Below are positions 6,404 through 14,243 of a stretch of 18,751 nt of DNA, one piece after another. The position numbers and the translations under genes are program-made. Every line of letters starts with the position of its first letter. Within the stretch, counting starts at the first letter, position 1. The notes under the pieces were generated by a model. The model saw only the letters and a list, made by a program, of their open reading frames with translations, did not search any database and was not told the origin of the DNA. The stretch is from Bacillota bacterium (GTDB lineage: Bacteria > Bacillota > Clostridia > Tissierellales > Peptoniphilaceae): NCBI GenBank assembly GCA_023393815.1, contig JAEXBU010000006.1, positions 1 through 18,751 on the forward strand, in the 5' to 3' direction.

Positions 6404-6913
6404 TTAGATCAGCGCCTTCACTTCTTCCAAGGCTTTATCGTAATCGGGATGATTGGTTACTTCCTGTACGTATTCTACATATTTTACTTTATCGTCTTCC
6501 CCGACGATGACAATGCCGCGGGTCAACAGACGCAGGCCTTCGATTAAGAAGCCGTACTTGTTGCCGAAGTCGCAAATTTGATAATCGCTGACCAACTTTG
6601 CACGATCGATGCCTTCGGCGGCGCCGAAGCGTTCTTGTGCAAAGGGAAGGTCGTTGGAAATAGTGATGACGTGAACGTTATCGCCGAGTTTGGTGGCCAT
6701 TTCGTTAAAGTTTCCCGTTTGGATGGCGCAGACGCCGGTGTCAATGGACGGAACGACGGAATAGATGCGGACGGTGCCATTTAATTCCTTGGATTCAAAG
6801 GGGCTTAAATCGTTATTTACCGCAACAAAATCCGGTGCTTTGTCGCCGACTTTGATTTCTTCACCTAAAATGTTAATGGCATCTCCGCCAAAAGTAATAT
6901 TTTCTCTAGACAT
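6404..6913 (-). CDS. tpx: Thiol peroxidase, Tpx (atypical 2-Cys peroxiredoxin family)
   Basis: Reduces hydroperoxides with electrons from thioredoxin. The start at 6913 is preceded by GAGGAGG with a six-base spacer; an ATG 15 bases upstream lacks a site. The 169 residues match the family. The active-site signature VPSIDTGVCAIQT is present with catalytic Thr59 and peroxidatic Cys62, and Arg132 (LTRG) completes the triad. In the loop LPFAQERFGAAEG the resolving cysteine that Tpx proteins normally carry (RFC/KWC-x-AEG) is glycine 97. The only other cysteine is Cys114 (YQICDFG). The enzyme may therefore resolve through Cys114 or act as a 1-Cys peroxidase. It heads the run with rlmH, on a transcript divergent from the ATP-grasp gene. 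Confidence 0.95.
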   Translation of the reverse strand: MSRENITFGGDAINILGEEIKVGDKAPDFVAVNNDLSPFESKELNGTVRIYSVVPSIDTGVCAIQTGNFNEMATKLGDNVHVITISNDLPFAQERFGAAEGIDRAKLVSDYQICDFGNKYGFLIEGLRLLTRGIVIVGEDDKVKYVEYVQEVTNHPDYDKALEEVKALI

Positions 6914-7037
6914 ACTATACCTCCTCAAATTGAATGCTTCATTTGCTTTATGTATATCCTAAATGGAAAAAAACTAACACCAAAACGGGGGTAATTATTT
7001 TTTTCTTTTTTTTCGCGCCAAAAAAGCTCCGATGGTA

Positions 7038-7043
7038 TATGAT
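7038..7043 (+). promoter_or_regulatory. Possible -10 element of the ATP-grasp gene
   Basis: TATGAT lies about 28 bases before the start codon in the divergent space with tpx. No convincing -35 box is found at 16-18 bases upstream, where the sequence is a T-rich run followed by CGCGCC, so this is a weak call. Confidence 0.3.
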
Positions 7044-7070
7044 AAGACGAAGAAAAAAGGAGGCATAGCA

Positions 7071-8240
7071 ATGACCCATTCTTGCGCCCTCGTCCTTGGC
7101 GGGCGTTCCCATAGATCCCTAGCCGTCGTGCGCCACTTAGGGCGCCGTGGAATTTTTCTGCGCACCGTAGACACGGCCCCGTCGAACTTCGGCATCAGCC
7201 GCTACACGAACGACCCGGTTCTTCTTCGCGAATCAAAGGAGGCGCCCCTGCTTCAAGCGCTGATCGCCCTTTCCAAAGAAGAAGAAAAAAATCCCGTACT
7301 TCTCCCTACTTCACCCCTCCATACCGCCTTTATGGCAAAGTATTTTTCCCAATTAAAAGAATACTTCCGCTTTCCCGCGGACAAGGTGGAAGATCTTTTG
7401 TGCAACGGAAACCTTTTTTCCGACTTGGCGCCCGAAACCGCGGATATAATCGACGACGATGCCTTCCCAATCTCCGTAGCCACCGCCGTGGGCTTTCCTT
7501 GCCTGATCAAACCCCGATCCGTCAAAGGATCCCCCGAACCTGCCCGATTCATCTCCGGTCCCGCCGCCCTGTCCCGCGCGGTAGAAGATCTGTCGAACAA
7601 AGATGCCTACGTCGTCGAGCGCTACATTCCCGGAGACGTGTCCAACAACTGCATGGCCACTCTCTATTATGCGGAAGGCGCCCGCCTAACGGGCTTCGTC
7701 ACCGCCGAAGTGCTGCGCCAATGGCCCGAAGCCGTCGGGAGCGCCACCTACGTAAAACAAAAGTGGATCCCCGAGCTGATCGGCCTCGTCCACCCGCGAC
7801 TTAAGGCGGTGGACTTTCGCGGTCTTATCAACGTGCGCTTTAAGCGGGACGAATTTAGCCGCAAAATCTACGTTACCGGCTGCGACACGGCCTTTTCTTC
7901 CGAAACGGAGCTTCACACCCATCTGGGATTCGACACGCCCTATCTTTACTACCTGGACGCTTTGGGCGAACCCCTTCCCAAGACCTTTTTTCAATCGGAC
8001 ACGAACTGCCACTTTAAAGACGGCTATGGAGATATGAAGGCCGTCTACAGCTACTTAAAATCCGGACACATGGGACTTATGAAAATCCTGAGCGACTACA
8101 AATTCCGGAAAGTTCCCGCCACATGGGCTTGGGACGACATGGGCCCGGGACTGAACAAGCTCGGTTCTGTCGGCCTTCGGGGACTAAAACATCTGGTGAA
8201 AAAGTGGCCCTTAAAAAAACCATTCGACGACTTTTCATAA
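7071..8240 (+). CDS. ATP-grasp superfamily protein, predicted carboligase-like, with degenerate active site
   Basis: 389 residues with the fold order of COG3919-type predicted ATP-grasp ligases. A Rossmann-like N-terminus ALVLGGRSHRSLAVVRHLGRRG is followed by the ATP-grasp domain, with the nucleotide lysine in FPCLIKPRSVKGS (Lys147) and VVERYIPG (about 181-188). It ends with a hydrophobic/basic C-terminus. Aligning the C-terminal part with relatives (FDTPYLYYLDALGEP matches their 'dfPyLlyrdalG') puts GCDTA (residues 270-274) where the metal-binding E-I-N-P-R motif should be. NVRF stands where the first Glu (VEF) is expected. Some relatives link D-Asp or D-Glu to peptidoglycan side chains, but that function is unproven here. 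GGAGG seven bases before ATG 7071 decides the start. It is monocistronic, with a terminator after it. Confidence 0.88.
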   Translation: MTHSCALVLGGRSHRSLAVVRHLGRRGIFLRTVDTAPSNFGISRYTNDPVLLRESKEAPLLQALIALSKEEEKNPVLLPTSPLHTAFMAKYFSQLKEYFRFPADKVEDLLCNGNLFSDLAPETADIIDDDAFPISVATAVGFPCLIKPRSVKGSPEPARFISGPAALSRAVEDLSNKDAYVVERYIPGDVSNNCMATLYYAEGARLTGFVTAEVLRQWPEAVGSATYVKQKWIPELIGLVHPRLKAVDFRGLINVRFKRDEFSRKIYVTGCDTAFSSETELHTHLGFDTPYLYYLDALGEPLPKTFFQSDTNCHFKDGYGDMKAVYSYLKSGHMGLMKILSDYKFRKVPATWAWDDMGPGLNKLGSVGLRGLKHLVKKWPLKKPFDDFS

Positions 8241-8243
8241 ACC

Positions 8244-8271
8244 AAGGGGTTCGGCAAAACCGAACCCCTTT
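8244..8271 (+). terminator. Intrinsic terminator after the ATP-grasp gene
   Basis: AAGGGGTTCGG pairs perfectly with CCGAACCCCTT around a CAAAA loop, followed by a short T stretch. It starts three bases after the stop codon at 8240. Confidence 0.85.
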
Positions 8272-8332
8272 CACTTACCCTAAATAGCCAAAACCGACAG
8301 CAGACAAAAGCGGCCACACAAAAATGGGCATG

Positions 8333-8372
8333 AAAAAACGGCTCGATTGCAACGTTATAAGCAACCGGCCGT
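8333..8372 (-). terminator. Intrinsic terminator of the tRNA-Ser gene
   Basis: On the minus strand ACGGCCGGTTGC pairs with GCAATCG and GCCGT (one bulged A, one G-U) around a ten-base AT-rich loop and is followed by six T. It lies ten bases beyond the encoded CCA of the tRNA. Confidence 0.75.
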
Positions 8373-8381
8373 TCGAATACA

Positions 8382-8470
8382 TGGCGGAGCGGGTGGGATT
8401 CGAACCCACGTGCCCGTGAAGGCAAACTGATTTCGAGTCAGCCCCGTTATGACCACTTCGATACCGCTCC
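8382..8470 (-). tRNA. tRNA-Ser, anticodon CGA
   Basis: Reading the minus strand, the acceptor arm GGAGCGG pairs with CCGCTCC and is followed by the discriminator G and an encoded CCA. The anticodon arm GCTGA/TCAGT holds the loop CTCGAAA, so the anticodon is CGA, which reads the serine codon UCG. A long variable arm (class II tRNA, as serine requires) and the T-arm GTGGG-TTCGAAT-CCCAC are present. The length is 89 bases with CCA. It lies downstream of the M23 peptidase gene and has its own -10 box. Confidence 0.97.
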
Positions 8471-8493
8471 GTACATATTGACTTAACGAATTT

Positions 8494-8499
8494 ATTATA
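8494..8499 (-). promoter_or_regulatory. -10 box of the tRNA-Ser gene
   Basis: A perfect TATAAT on the minus strand, about 24 bases upstream of the mature tRNA 5' end. The -35 region (TTTTAA-like) is weak. No terminator was seen between the M23 peptidase stop and this site, so read-through from that gene is possible too. Confidence 0.55.
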
Positions 8500-8545
8500 C
8501 AGGATTTGCACCCGTTTTAAAAGACCGTTTTTCAATATGCTTTCT

Positions 8546-9685
8546 TTACAGCTTGATAAACTCCAGAGGGTTTCGCGCCGTGTCGCCGACGCGCACTTCA
8601 AAATGCAGGTGGGGACCGGTGGAGCGTCCGGTGGAGCCGAGTTTTCCGATAGATTGCCCTTGTGCCACCACGTCGCCGACCTTCACGCCGATGACGCTTA
8701 AGTGCGCGTAGCGGGTGGAGGTACCGTTTTGATGATCGATAATAATAAGATTTCCATAACTTCCGGCCATGCCCGCCCGCGTGACGACGCCGCCGTCGGA
8801 AGCCTTTATATCCGTACCAATGCAGTTGGCGAGATCGATGCCGTAGTGGAAGCGGCCCCAGCGAGGACCGAAGGGCGAGGAAAGGCGTCCCTCGACGGGT
8901 TTTATAAAACTTCCCGTGGCCGCGCTTTCTTTCGTTCCCGCGACGAGGATTTCTTCTGTCGGTTCCTGAACAAGGCGGCTGCTTTCGGTTACCGAAGAGA
9001 AGATCCTTCCGTTTTTCGATTGCATCCGCGTGGTCGTTTCCAAGATACCGGCTCTCCCCGCCTGTTCGACTTTTTTCACGCTCTTCAACTGAGCTGGATC
9101 TTCTTTCGTGACAGTACGAAAGGGTACTTGGCTTTGGGTCTTCGCCACTTGATCCAAAGTGACCGTCACCATGGGCGCGGCCTGTAAGATGGTGATCTTC
9201 GATCCCTTGTGCAGGGGATCTTCCCAATGGGCGTTTAAGGCTTTAATTTCATCGACGGTCATGTCGCATTTTTTTGCCACCGATTCCAAGGACTCCGTTT
9301 CTTCGGCCACGTAAACGGCTTCTCTTCGCCCTCCCGTCATTAAAATCTTGTAAGCCTCCTCGACGCTTACTGTTTTTTCCGCCGACGCCACCGTCTCCAC
9401 CCTTAGGGCCGGCTCCAAGGTCATGTTTACGACCGCAGCTCCTTCGGCCGTAAAGTATCGCTGTATTTTTTTCAAAAGGGCGTCGTAGTCGGATCGATTT
9501 TTCAAATGGAATACGGCCTGATCGCCGACGAATACGGCGACCGCCTTTTCCTTCTCTTCCGTCAACTCAAGGGCGGGAGGCTTCTCCTGTACTTCCGATA
9601 AGGCAAAAACCGGTCTATGTACCGATCCCGCCGCCAACAAGGCCGCCATGGCCCCCACTCCGAGGATACGCTTCATTTTCTTCAT
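8546..9685 (-). CDS. Secreted cell-wall peptidase with LysM, G5-like and M23 domains
   Basis: Exported zinc metallopeptidase expected to cut peptidoglycan cross-bridges during growth or division. The 379 residues comprise a signal peptide (about 1-29, cleavage after VFALS or near it), a spacer region, a LysM-like motif (about 122-168, SLESVAKKCDMTVDEIKALN), a G5-like strand region (about 172-250, VTVTLDQV... with repeated T/V pattern) and a C-terminal M23/LytM domain. The M23 zinc ligands are intact: His280 and Asp284 in FHYGIDLA, His361 in GPHLHFEV, with the second catalytic histidines His328 (YAHLS) and His359. All key residues are present, so it should be active. The ribosome site is weak (GAGAAAG); a second ATG three codons later is an alternative start. 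Its promoter is near 9773. Confidence 0.93.
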   Translation of the reverse strand: MKKMKRILGVGAMAALLAAGSVHRPVFALSEVQEKPPALELTEEKEKAVAVFVGDQAVFHLKNRSDYDALLKKIQRYFTAEGAAVVNMTLEPALRVETVASAEKTVSVEEAYKILMTGGRREAVYVAEETESLESVAKKCDMTVDEIKALNAHWEDPLHKGSKITILQAAPMVTVTLDQVAKTQSQVPFRTVTKEDPAQLKSVKKVEQAGRAGILETTTRMQSKNGRIFSSVTESSRLVQEPTEEILVAGTKESAATGSFIKPVEGRLSSPFGPRWGRFHYGIDLANCIGTDIKASDGGVVTRAGMAGSYGNLIIIDHQNGTSTRYAHLSVIGVKVGDVVAQGQSIGKLGSTGRSTGPHLHFEVRVGDTARNPLEFIKL

Positions 9686-9772
9686 TACTTTCTCGCTTTC
9701 TATCTATTTATGGAAACCGACGGGCGGTCTCTCTTTGTTACTTATTTGTAACTCTTTTCGCGCACGAGCCCT

Positions 9773-9781
9773 ATTATAACA
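9773..9781 (-). promoter_or_regulatory. Extended -10 promoter of the M23 peptidase gene
   Basis: On the minus strand TGTTATAAT gives an extended, perfect -10 box about 90 bases upstream of the start codon. The -35 position (ATAGAA) is poor. The roughly 80-base leader contains a small inverted repeat GTTAC/GTAAC at 9737-9752 of unknown meaning. Confidence 0.55.
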
Positions 9782-9846
9782 GAGGATTCGCCCTCTTCTA
9801 TGGCGTTTATGCTACAAAAAGATGACAATTTCATGACGGAAAGCAC

Positions 9847-9876
9847 AAAAAAGCGAAGGCGCGCGCCTCCGCTTTT
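9847..9876 (-). terminator. Intrinsic terminator of nrdJ
   Basis: On the minus strand AAAAGCGGAGGC pairs with GCCTTCGCTTTT (one G-T) around a GCGC loop, ending in six T. It starts 30 bases after the nrdJ stop. Confidence 0.85.
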
Positions 9877-9905
9877 CTAAATTCATAAGAAGGATTGATC
9901 GTTTT

Positions 9906-12032
9906 TTAAATGGCACAGGGACTGTAGCCGCAGTCTTGGCATTCGCTGCAGCCGCCGGTGTGGTTCATATGGCCGCCGCACATGGGGCAGATGTCCGGGT
10001 TTTCGATCATTTGCTTGGCGATTTCCCGATTTAATTCTTCCTGCAAGGCGTGGATTTTGTCGGCGCCGTTCTTTTTGTCCTTAGTAATCAATATGCCGCT
10101 TCTGGAACATCCGTCCCGATAAATAGTGATGCCCTTGAGCCCGCGCTCCCACGCATAGACGTAGAGGTCTTCCACTTCTTCTACGGTAAATTCCTCGGGG
10201 ACGTTTACGGTAGAAGAAATAGAGGCGTCGATAAATTGTTGCCAGGTAGCTTGGACGTTGATCCGATCCCGGTAGTTTAAATTCGACGTGGTAATGACGT
10301 AATCGGGCAAGTCTTCTTCCCGAGACAGGCCTTGGGCTTCCATGAGTTGGCGAATGATCTCCGTGTACACGGTGTAGTAGGTATCTTCAGCGTGAAGGGA
10401 TTCGGACTTGCGCACGTAGCTGATTTGGAAGATGGGTTCGACGCCGTTGCTACAGCCGATTAAGGTAGAGATGGAGCCTGTGGGGGCAATCGTAAGCAAT
10501 TGGGAATTTCTGAGGCCGTACTCTTCGATCAGGGCAAGCACGTCGTCGTCGGCGTTGGATCGAATAAATTCCGACGCCAAGACTTTGTCCTTTTTGTAGC
10601 GAGGAAAGGGGCCGTCTTCTTTGGCGAGGAGGGCCGATTGACGCAGGGCTTCATTCACGAGCACCCGGCCGATTTGATTGATTAAATTCAAAGATTCTTT
10701 GGAACCGTACGGAATTCCCATTTTAATGAACATGTCGGCCAAGCCCATAATGCCCAAGCCGATTTGGCGCAGATCGCGGGACAGTTCCCGCTGTTCTTTC
10801 AACGGGTGCAGCTTCATATTTTCGTCCAAAACTTCGTTTAAATATACGACGCCTTCCCGAACCAACTCGCCGAAGGATTCAAACTCGAAACGGGCGAATT
10901 TACTGAAGGGGTATTTGACGAAAGCGCCCAGATTGATACTGGACAGGTTGCAGGAACCGAAAGCGGGCAATGGTTCTTCCGCACAGGGGTTCACCCCGGC
11001 ATAGGAAAAGTCCTCGTCCTCACTCATAATGTGCCAGGAATTGATTCGATCCTTAAAGAGCACGCCGGGTTCGGCCATGTCCCAGTTGTTGTAGGCCAAC
11101 TCGTGCATCATCTCCCGGGCGCTGACCTCTTTGCGGATTTTTTCTCCCGTGGCTTCTACGTCGAAGGTGAGGAGGAACGGTTCGTCTTTTTTATAGGCCT
11201 CGAAAAAGTCGTCGCCGCAGTTTACGGAAATGTTGGCGCTGGTAACTTTCTCCAAATCCTTCTTCACGTTGATAAAGTCGAGAATGTCCGGGTGGGAAGC
11301 GTCCATATTGAGCATGAGCGCGCCCCGCCGACCCCGCATGCCAATAAGAGCCGTAGTAAGGGAATACAGATCCATAAAGCTCACCGCACCCGTAGTGGAC
11401 GTGGCGGCATTGTTGACCTTCGCCCCTTTTGGACGGAGCTTATTTAAAGTCAGGCCCACGCCGCCGCCGTAACTATAGGTTCTCGCCATCCACTTGGCCG
11501 TGTCGTAGATGGATTCAATATTGTCTTCCACTTGGGGCATTACGTAGCAGTTTGACAGGGTAATCTTCTTTCCGAAGGCGTCCAAACCTCGGCCGGCTAA
11601 GATGCGACCCGCCGGCATAAATGCCTTGTTGGCGATGGCTTTTTTAATGGCGCTGTTTCCGCCGGATACCCGTTCCAGGAAACCTTCGAAACTCTCCGAA
11701 TCGTAGCGGTATTTTTTCTCGTAAATATCCCGCTGCAAATCGGTCATGTCCCAGCCGTGTTCCCGTAAGCGGGTGCGTTCCTGGCGGTAGAGAATGTATT
11801 TTTTCGCCGCCGCCGGATCCTTCTGCATTAAAGACACTTCCACCGCATCTTGAATGGCTTCGATATCCACTCTCTCTTTGCCCGCACAGGCCTCGACGAC
11901 CTCTTTCGCCACCGCCCGCGCAACGGCATCGTCCACACCTTTCTCCGTTTCCGCCATGGCTTTTTCTACGGCGACGACAATTTTTTCCTCGTCGAAATCC
12001 ACCACGCGACCGTTTCGCTTCCGTACCTCCAT
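9906..12032 (-). CDS. nrdJ: Adenosylcobalamin-dependent (class II) ribonucleoside reductase NrdJ
   Basis: Makes deoxyribonucleotides for DNA synthesis with a B12-derived radical, so it works with or without oxygen and needs no second subunit. GGAGGG four bases before ATG 12032 sets the start (708 residues). An N-terminal ATP-cone (about 1-95, RKRNGRVVDFDEEKIVVAV) regulates activity. The catalytic core shows the first redox cysteine in LSNCYVMP (Cys162), NPCAEEPLP (Asn348, Cys350, Glu352) carrying the thiyl radical cysteine, and the second redox cysteine in FGSCNLSSINL (Cys361). The C-terminus is the cysteine-rich tail CPMCGGHMNHTGGCSECQDCGYSPC (682-706, given here in part: two CxxC pairs plus two more cysteines) that re-reduces the active site. 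It lies between two cell-wall hydrolase genes and has its own promoter and terminator. Confidence 0.95.
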   Translation of the reverse strand: MEVRKRNGRVVDFDEEKIVVAVEKAMAETEKGVDDAVARAVAKEVVEACAGKERVDIEAIQDAVEVSLMQKDPAAAKKYILYRQERTRLREHGWDMTDLQRDIYEKKYRYDSESFEGFLERVSGGNSAIKKAIANKAFMPAGRILAGRGLDAFGKKITLSNCYVMPQVEDNIESIYDTAKWMARTYSYGGGVGLTLNKLRPKGAKVNNAATSTTGAVSFMDLYSLTTALIGMRGRRGALMLNMDASHPDILDFINVKKDLEKVTSANISVNCGDDFFEAYKKDEPFLLTFDVEATGEKIRKEVSAREMMHELAYNNWDMAEPGVLFKDRINSWHIMSEDEDFSYAGVNPCAEEPLPAFGSCNLSSINLGAFVKYPFSKFARFEFESFGELVREGVVYLNEVLDENMKLHPLKEQRELSRDLRQIGLGIMGLADMFIKMGIPYGSKESLNLINQIGRVLVNEALRQSALLAKEDGPFPRYKKDKVLASEFIRSNADDDVLALIEEYGLRNSQLLTIAPTGSISTLIGCSNGVEPIFQISYVRKSESLHAEDTYYTVYTEIIRQLMEAQGLSREEDLPDYVITTSNLNYRDRINVQATWQQFIDASISSTVNVPEEFTVEEVEDLYVYAWERGLKGITIYRDGCSRSGILITKDKKNGADKIHALQEELNREIAKQMIENPDICPMCGGHMNHTGGCSECQDCGYSPCAI

Positions 12033-12058
12033 GAAACCCTCCTTTTTTATCCACAAAC

Positions 12059-12074
12059 TATCAACATATTGTGG
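12059..12074. promoter_or_regulatory. Possible NrdR box upstream of nrdJ
   Basis: On the minus strand CCACAATATGTTGATA partly matches the NrdR consensus acaCwAtATaTwGtgt (about 11 of 16). A weaker candidate lies some 30 bases further upstream, around three helical turns, which is the spacing NrdR uses. A six-base inverted repeat CCACAA/TTGTGG also spans 12051-12074. No nrdR gene is in the window, so this stays tentative. Confidence 0.35.
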
Positions 12075-12114
12075 TTAACTATTTTTTTAACGCTAAATGT
12101 AGTACACGCCATTT

Positions 12115-12143
12115 ATACTACGCTATCGCCGAGCAATTTTCAA
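12115..12143 (-). promoter_or_regulatory. Candidate promoter of nrdJ
   Basis: On the minus strand TTGAAA (12143-12138) and TAGTAT (12120-12115) are 17 bases apart. An overlapping TATAAA three bases downstream is an alternative -10. The promoter lies just upstream of the possible NrdR box. Confidence 0.45.
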
Positions 12144-12162
12144 GACGCAGAAAGAAATAGGT

Positions 12163-12188
12163 AAAAAAAGAAGACGCCGAGGCGCCCT
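12163..12188 (-). terminator. Terminator after the glucosaminidase gene
   Basis: On the minus strand AGGGCGC pairs with GCGTCTT (two G-U pairs) around a CTCG loop, followed by C and seven T. The stem overlaps the stop codon of the gene it ends. The stem is modest, the T tract good. Confidence 0.55.
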
Positions 12189-12726
12189 ACTTTTCGTCGT
12201 AATTTTGTAAGTTGTACGTCTTCATGGTTTTTAGGAGAATGTCCCCGTAATGGGGATTGGTGCTGTAACCCGCCGGGTAGAGGGCGCGGGCGTAGGCTTC
12301 GGCGTTTTCCGCTTCTCTTACGGCCCTATATCGATCTGCCGTGTGGATAAGCTTTCCGTAGTCGTAAAAGCTTTTTCGGGCGGAATCGTAAGTGCGAAAA
12401 CCGTCTTGAATGTTTTTTTGCCTCTCCCCTTCCATTTCCACCGTAGGAAGTACCACGCCCTCGCCCTTGATGCCAAAGTAATTGTTATACTCCCTCGACA
12501 ATTCACTCGCGCCGAAGTTCGACTCTACCGCCGCCTGAGCCAAGATGACCGAGGGGTAAAGATCGTACTTTTTCCCCACCTCTTGCGCCAGAGGCGCAAA
12601 TTCCGCGAAGAAATCTTCCCGGCTCTCTACTATGCTCCAATCGGGCTCGTAGCGAGGCCTCATGAAAAACAAGAGACCGAGAACGAAGACCGCAGCCAGA
12701 AAAAGCGCCCTTTTTCTCTTCTTCAC
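12187..12726 (-). CDS. Membrane-anchored glucosaminidase-domain protein (GH73-like)
   Basis: Peptidoglycan hydrolase of the mannosyl-glycoprotein endo-beta-N-acetylglucosaminidase-like family. I choose GTG at 12726: it lies two bases after the stop of the antiporter gene and has AGGTGG seven bases upstream. The longer frame starting in the antiporter gene encodes an arginine-rich stretch with no family match. The 179 residues start KKRKRALFLAAVFVLGLLFF, a signal anchor, and then carry the GH73 core YPSVILAQAAVESNFGASEL with catalytic Glu68 and YNNYFGIKGEG. The typical 'F-x-x-Y-x-S-x-x-x-S-F-x-D-Y' segment (110-123) and ALYPAGYSTNPHYGDILL near the end also match. It probably stays attached to the membrane. 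It is co-transcribed with nhaC. Confidence 0.92.
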   Translation of the reverse strand: MKKRKRALFLAAVFVLGLLFFMRPRYEPDWSIVESREDFFAEFAPLAQEVGKKYDLYPSVILAQAAVESNFGASELSREYNNYFGIKGEGVVLPTVEMEGERQKNIQDGFRTYDSARKSFYDYGKLIHTADRYRAVREAENAEAYARALYPAGYSTNPHYGDILLKTMKTYNLQNYDEK

Positions 12727-12728
12727 GC

Positions 12729-14153
12729 TTATTCCACCTCGATCACCGTGTCGGGATCGTCTTTGATGTAGAAGACGTTTTTCCCGAGGGCGGTCATCAC
12801 GATGACCACAAAGGGCATCAGGTAATTGAAGACGGCGAAGGGCAAATAGGCCATAGGCGACACGTGGAGGACGCCTTTCATGTACACACCGCACGTATTC
12901 CAGGGAACGAGACAACTGGTCACCGTCCCCGACGCTTCCAAGGTGGAAGACAACAGCTTCGGGTGCAGACCTCGCCGACGATATTCCGGCGCAAACATAC
13001 GCCCGGGTACCACCAGGGAAATGTACTGCTCCGGCATGGTCATGTTGGAGAGAAGACAGGTAAACAAAGTAGCCGTTACAAGGCCCGTCACCGAGCGTAT
13101 CCCTCGAACCAACGTCGTGACAATGACCTCCATCTGCCCGGTTTTTTCCGCGATGCCGCCGAACATCATCGCAATCAATGTGAGGGAGACGGATTGCATC
13201 ATATTCATCAACCCTCCGGCGGTTAAAAGATTATCCAGGCTTTCGATGCCCGTTTGGGATACATAGCCGTTCATGCCGCTGCCCAAAATTTCCCTGAATC
13301 CCACGTCGGGCTGAATGACGGGGCCGATAAAGGTGGCCACCGCAATTCCCAAGACGATGCCGGGAAGGGCCGGCAACTTGAACGCGATGGTGACGATCAC
13401 CACGACGGGCGGAAGGAGCAAAAGGGGACTAATGACAAAGGCACTCTTCAGCCCTTCTCTAAGGGACGCAATGCCCGAAGTATCCGCCATGTCCGCGCCG
13501 CCGCTGTAGTGGGTCGTTAAGTAAGCAAAAATCGCCAACGTGAGAATGTAGGCGACCATGGTGGGTTTGATCATGGCCTTGACGTGGGTAAAGACGTCGG
13601 TTCCGCTCATGGCGGGGGCCAGGTTCGTCGTATCGGAGAGGGGACTCATCTTGTCGCCGAAATAGGCGCCGGACAAAATAGCGCCTGCGGTTACCGGAGC
13701 CGGTATCGCCAACCCCTGGGCGATACCCATCAACGCGATCCCCATCGTCGCCGCCGTACCCCAGCTGCTTCCCGTGGCCAGAGAGGTAATGGAGCAGATC
13801 AAACAAGCCGCCACGAGAAAAATGGAGGGCTTTAAAATCCCCAATCCGTAGTAAATCATAGAGGGTACCACGCCGGTGGCAATCCAAACGCCCACGAGAA
13901 TGCCGATGGTGATTAAAATCATAACCGACGGCAGGGCTTGGGAAATGCCCCGCACCATGGCCTTTTCGATATCTTCCCAACTGTAGCCGATAAACAGGGC
14001 CATGATCGCCGCAAAAATCACGCCGATGAACATGGGAATGTGGGGCTCGATCTCAAACTTTAAAATGCTTACGCACATAATCAGGACAAGACCAAAAAAG
14101 ACCGCGAGGGCCTCCCACAGCTTTGCCTTCCTCGGCGCATAATTTTCTTTCAT
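12729..14153 (-). CDS. nhaC: Na+/H+ antiporter, NhaC family
   Basis: Integral membrane antiporter exporting sodium in exchange for protons, or a close relative exchanging carboxylates such as malate/lactate (MleN), which belongs to the same family. AGGAGG seven bases before ATG 14153 gives 474 residues, the normal length. There are about 11-12 hydrophobic segments. Family features include ITSLATGSSWGTAATMG, the strongly conserved GAYFGDKMSPLSDTTNLAPAMSGTD-type stretch (seen in the first half, about residues 176-200) and SNMTMPEQYISLVVPGRMF in the second half. It has a strong promoter upstream and shares a transcript with the glucosaminidase gene. Exact substrate is not shown by sequence. Confidence 0.93.
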   Translation of the reverse strand: MKENYAPRKAKLWEALAVFFGLVLIMCVSILKFEIEPHIPMFIGVIFAAIMALFIGYSWEDIEKAMVRGISQALPSVMILITIGILVGVWIATGVVPSMIYYGLGILKPSIFLVAACLICSITSLATGSSWGTAATMGIALMGIAQGLAIPAPVTAGAILSGAYFGDKMSPLSDTTNLAPAMSGTDVFTHVKAMIKPTMVAYILTLAIFAYLTTHYSGGADMADTSGIASLREGLKSAFVISPLLLLPPVVVIVTIAFKLPALPGIVLGIAVATFIGPVIQPDVGFREILGSGMNGYVSQTGIESLDNLLTAGGLMNMMQSVSLTLIAMMFGGIAEKTGQMEVIVTTLVRGIRSVTGLVTATLFTCLLSNMTMPEQYISLVVPGRMFAPEYRRRGLHPKLLSSTLEASGTVTSCLVPWNTCGVYMKGVLHVSPMAYLPFAVFNYLMPFVVIVMTALGKNVFYIKDDPDTVIEVE

Positions 14154-14212
14154 GAACGATCCTCCTCGCAGGAAACTTTCCCGCATTAGCAAACAAGAAT
14201 AGATTGGCCACT

Positions 14213-14242
14213 ATTATAATATAAAACCGCGCCGCACGCCAA
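14213..14242 (-). promoter_or_regulatory. Promoter of the nhaC operon
   Basis: On the minus strand TTGGCG (14242-14237) and a perfect TATAAT (14218-14213) are 18 bases apart. The predicted leader is about 55 bases. Confidence 0.7.
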
Positions 14243-14243
14243 G

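Noticed and set aside
8598..9227. 209-codon minus-strand frame inside the M23 gene
   Set aside because: Lies in another frame of a gene whose M23 motifs are intact; basic, repetitive composition of a shadow frame.
12727..12915. Upstream extension of the glucosaminidase frame into nhaC
   Set aside because: Arg-rich sequence within the nhaC coding end; the GTG at 12726 with a good ribosome site explains the gene.
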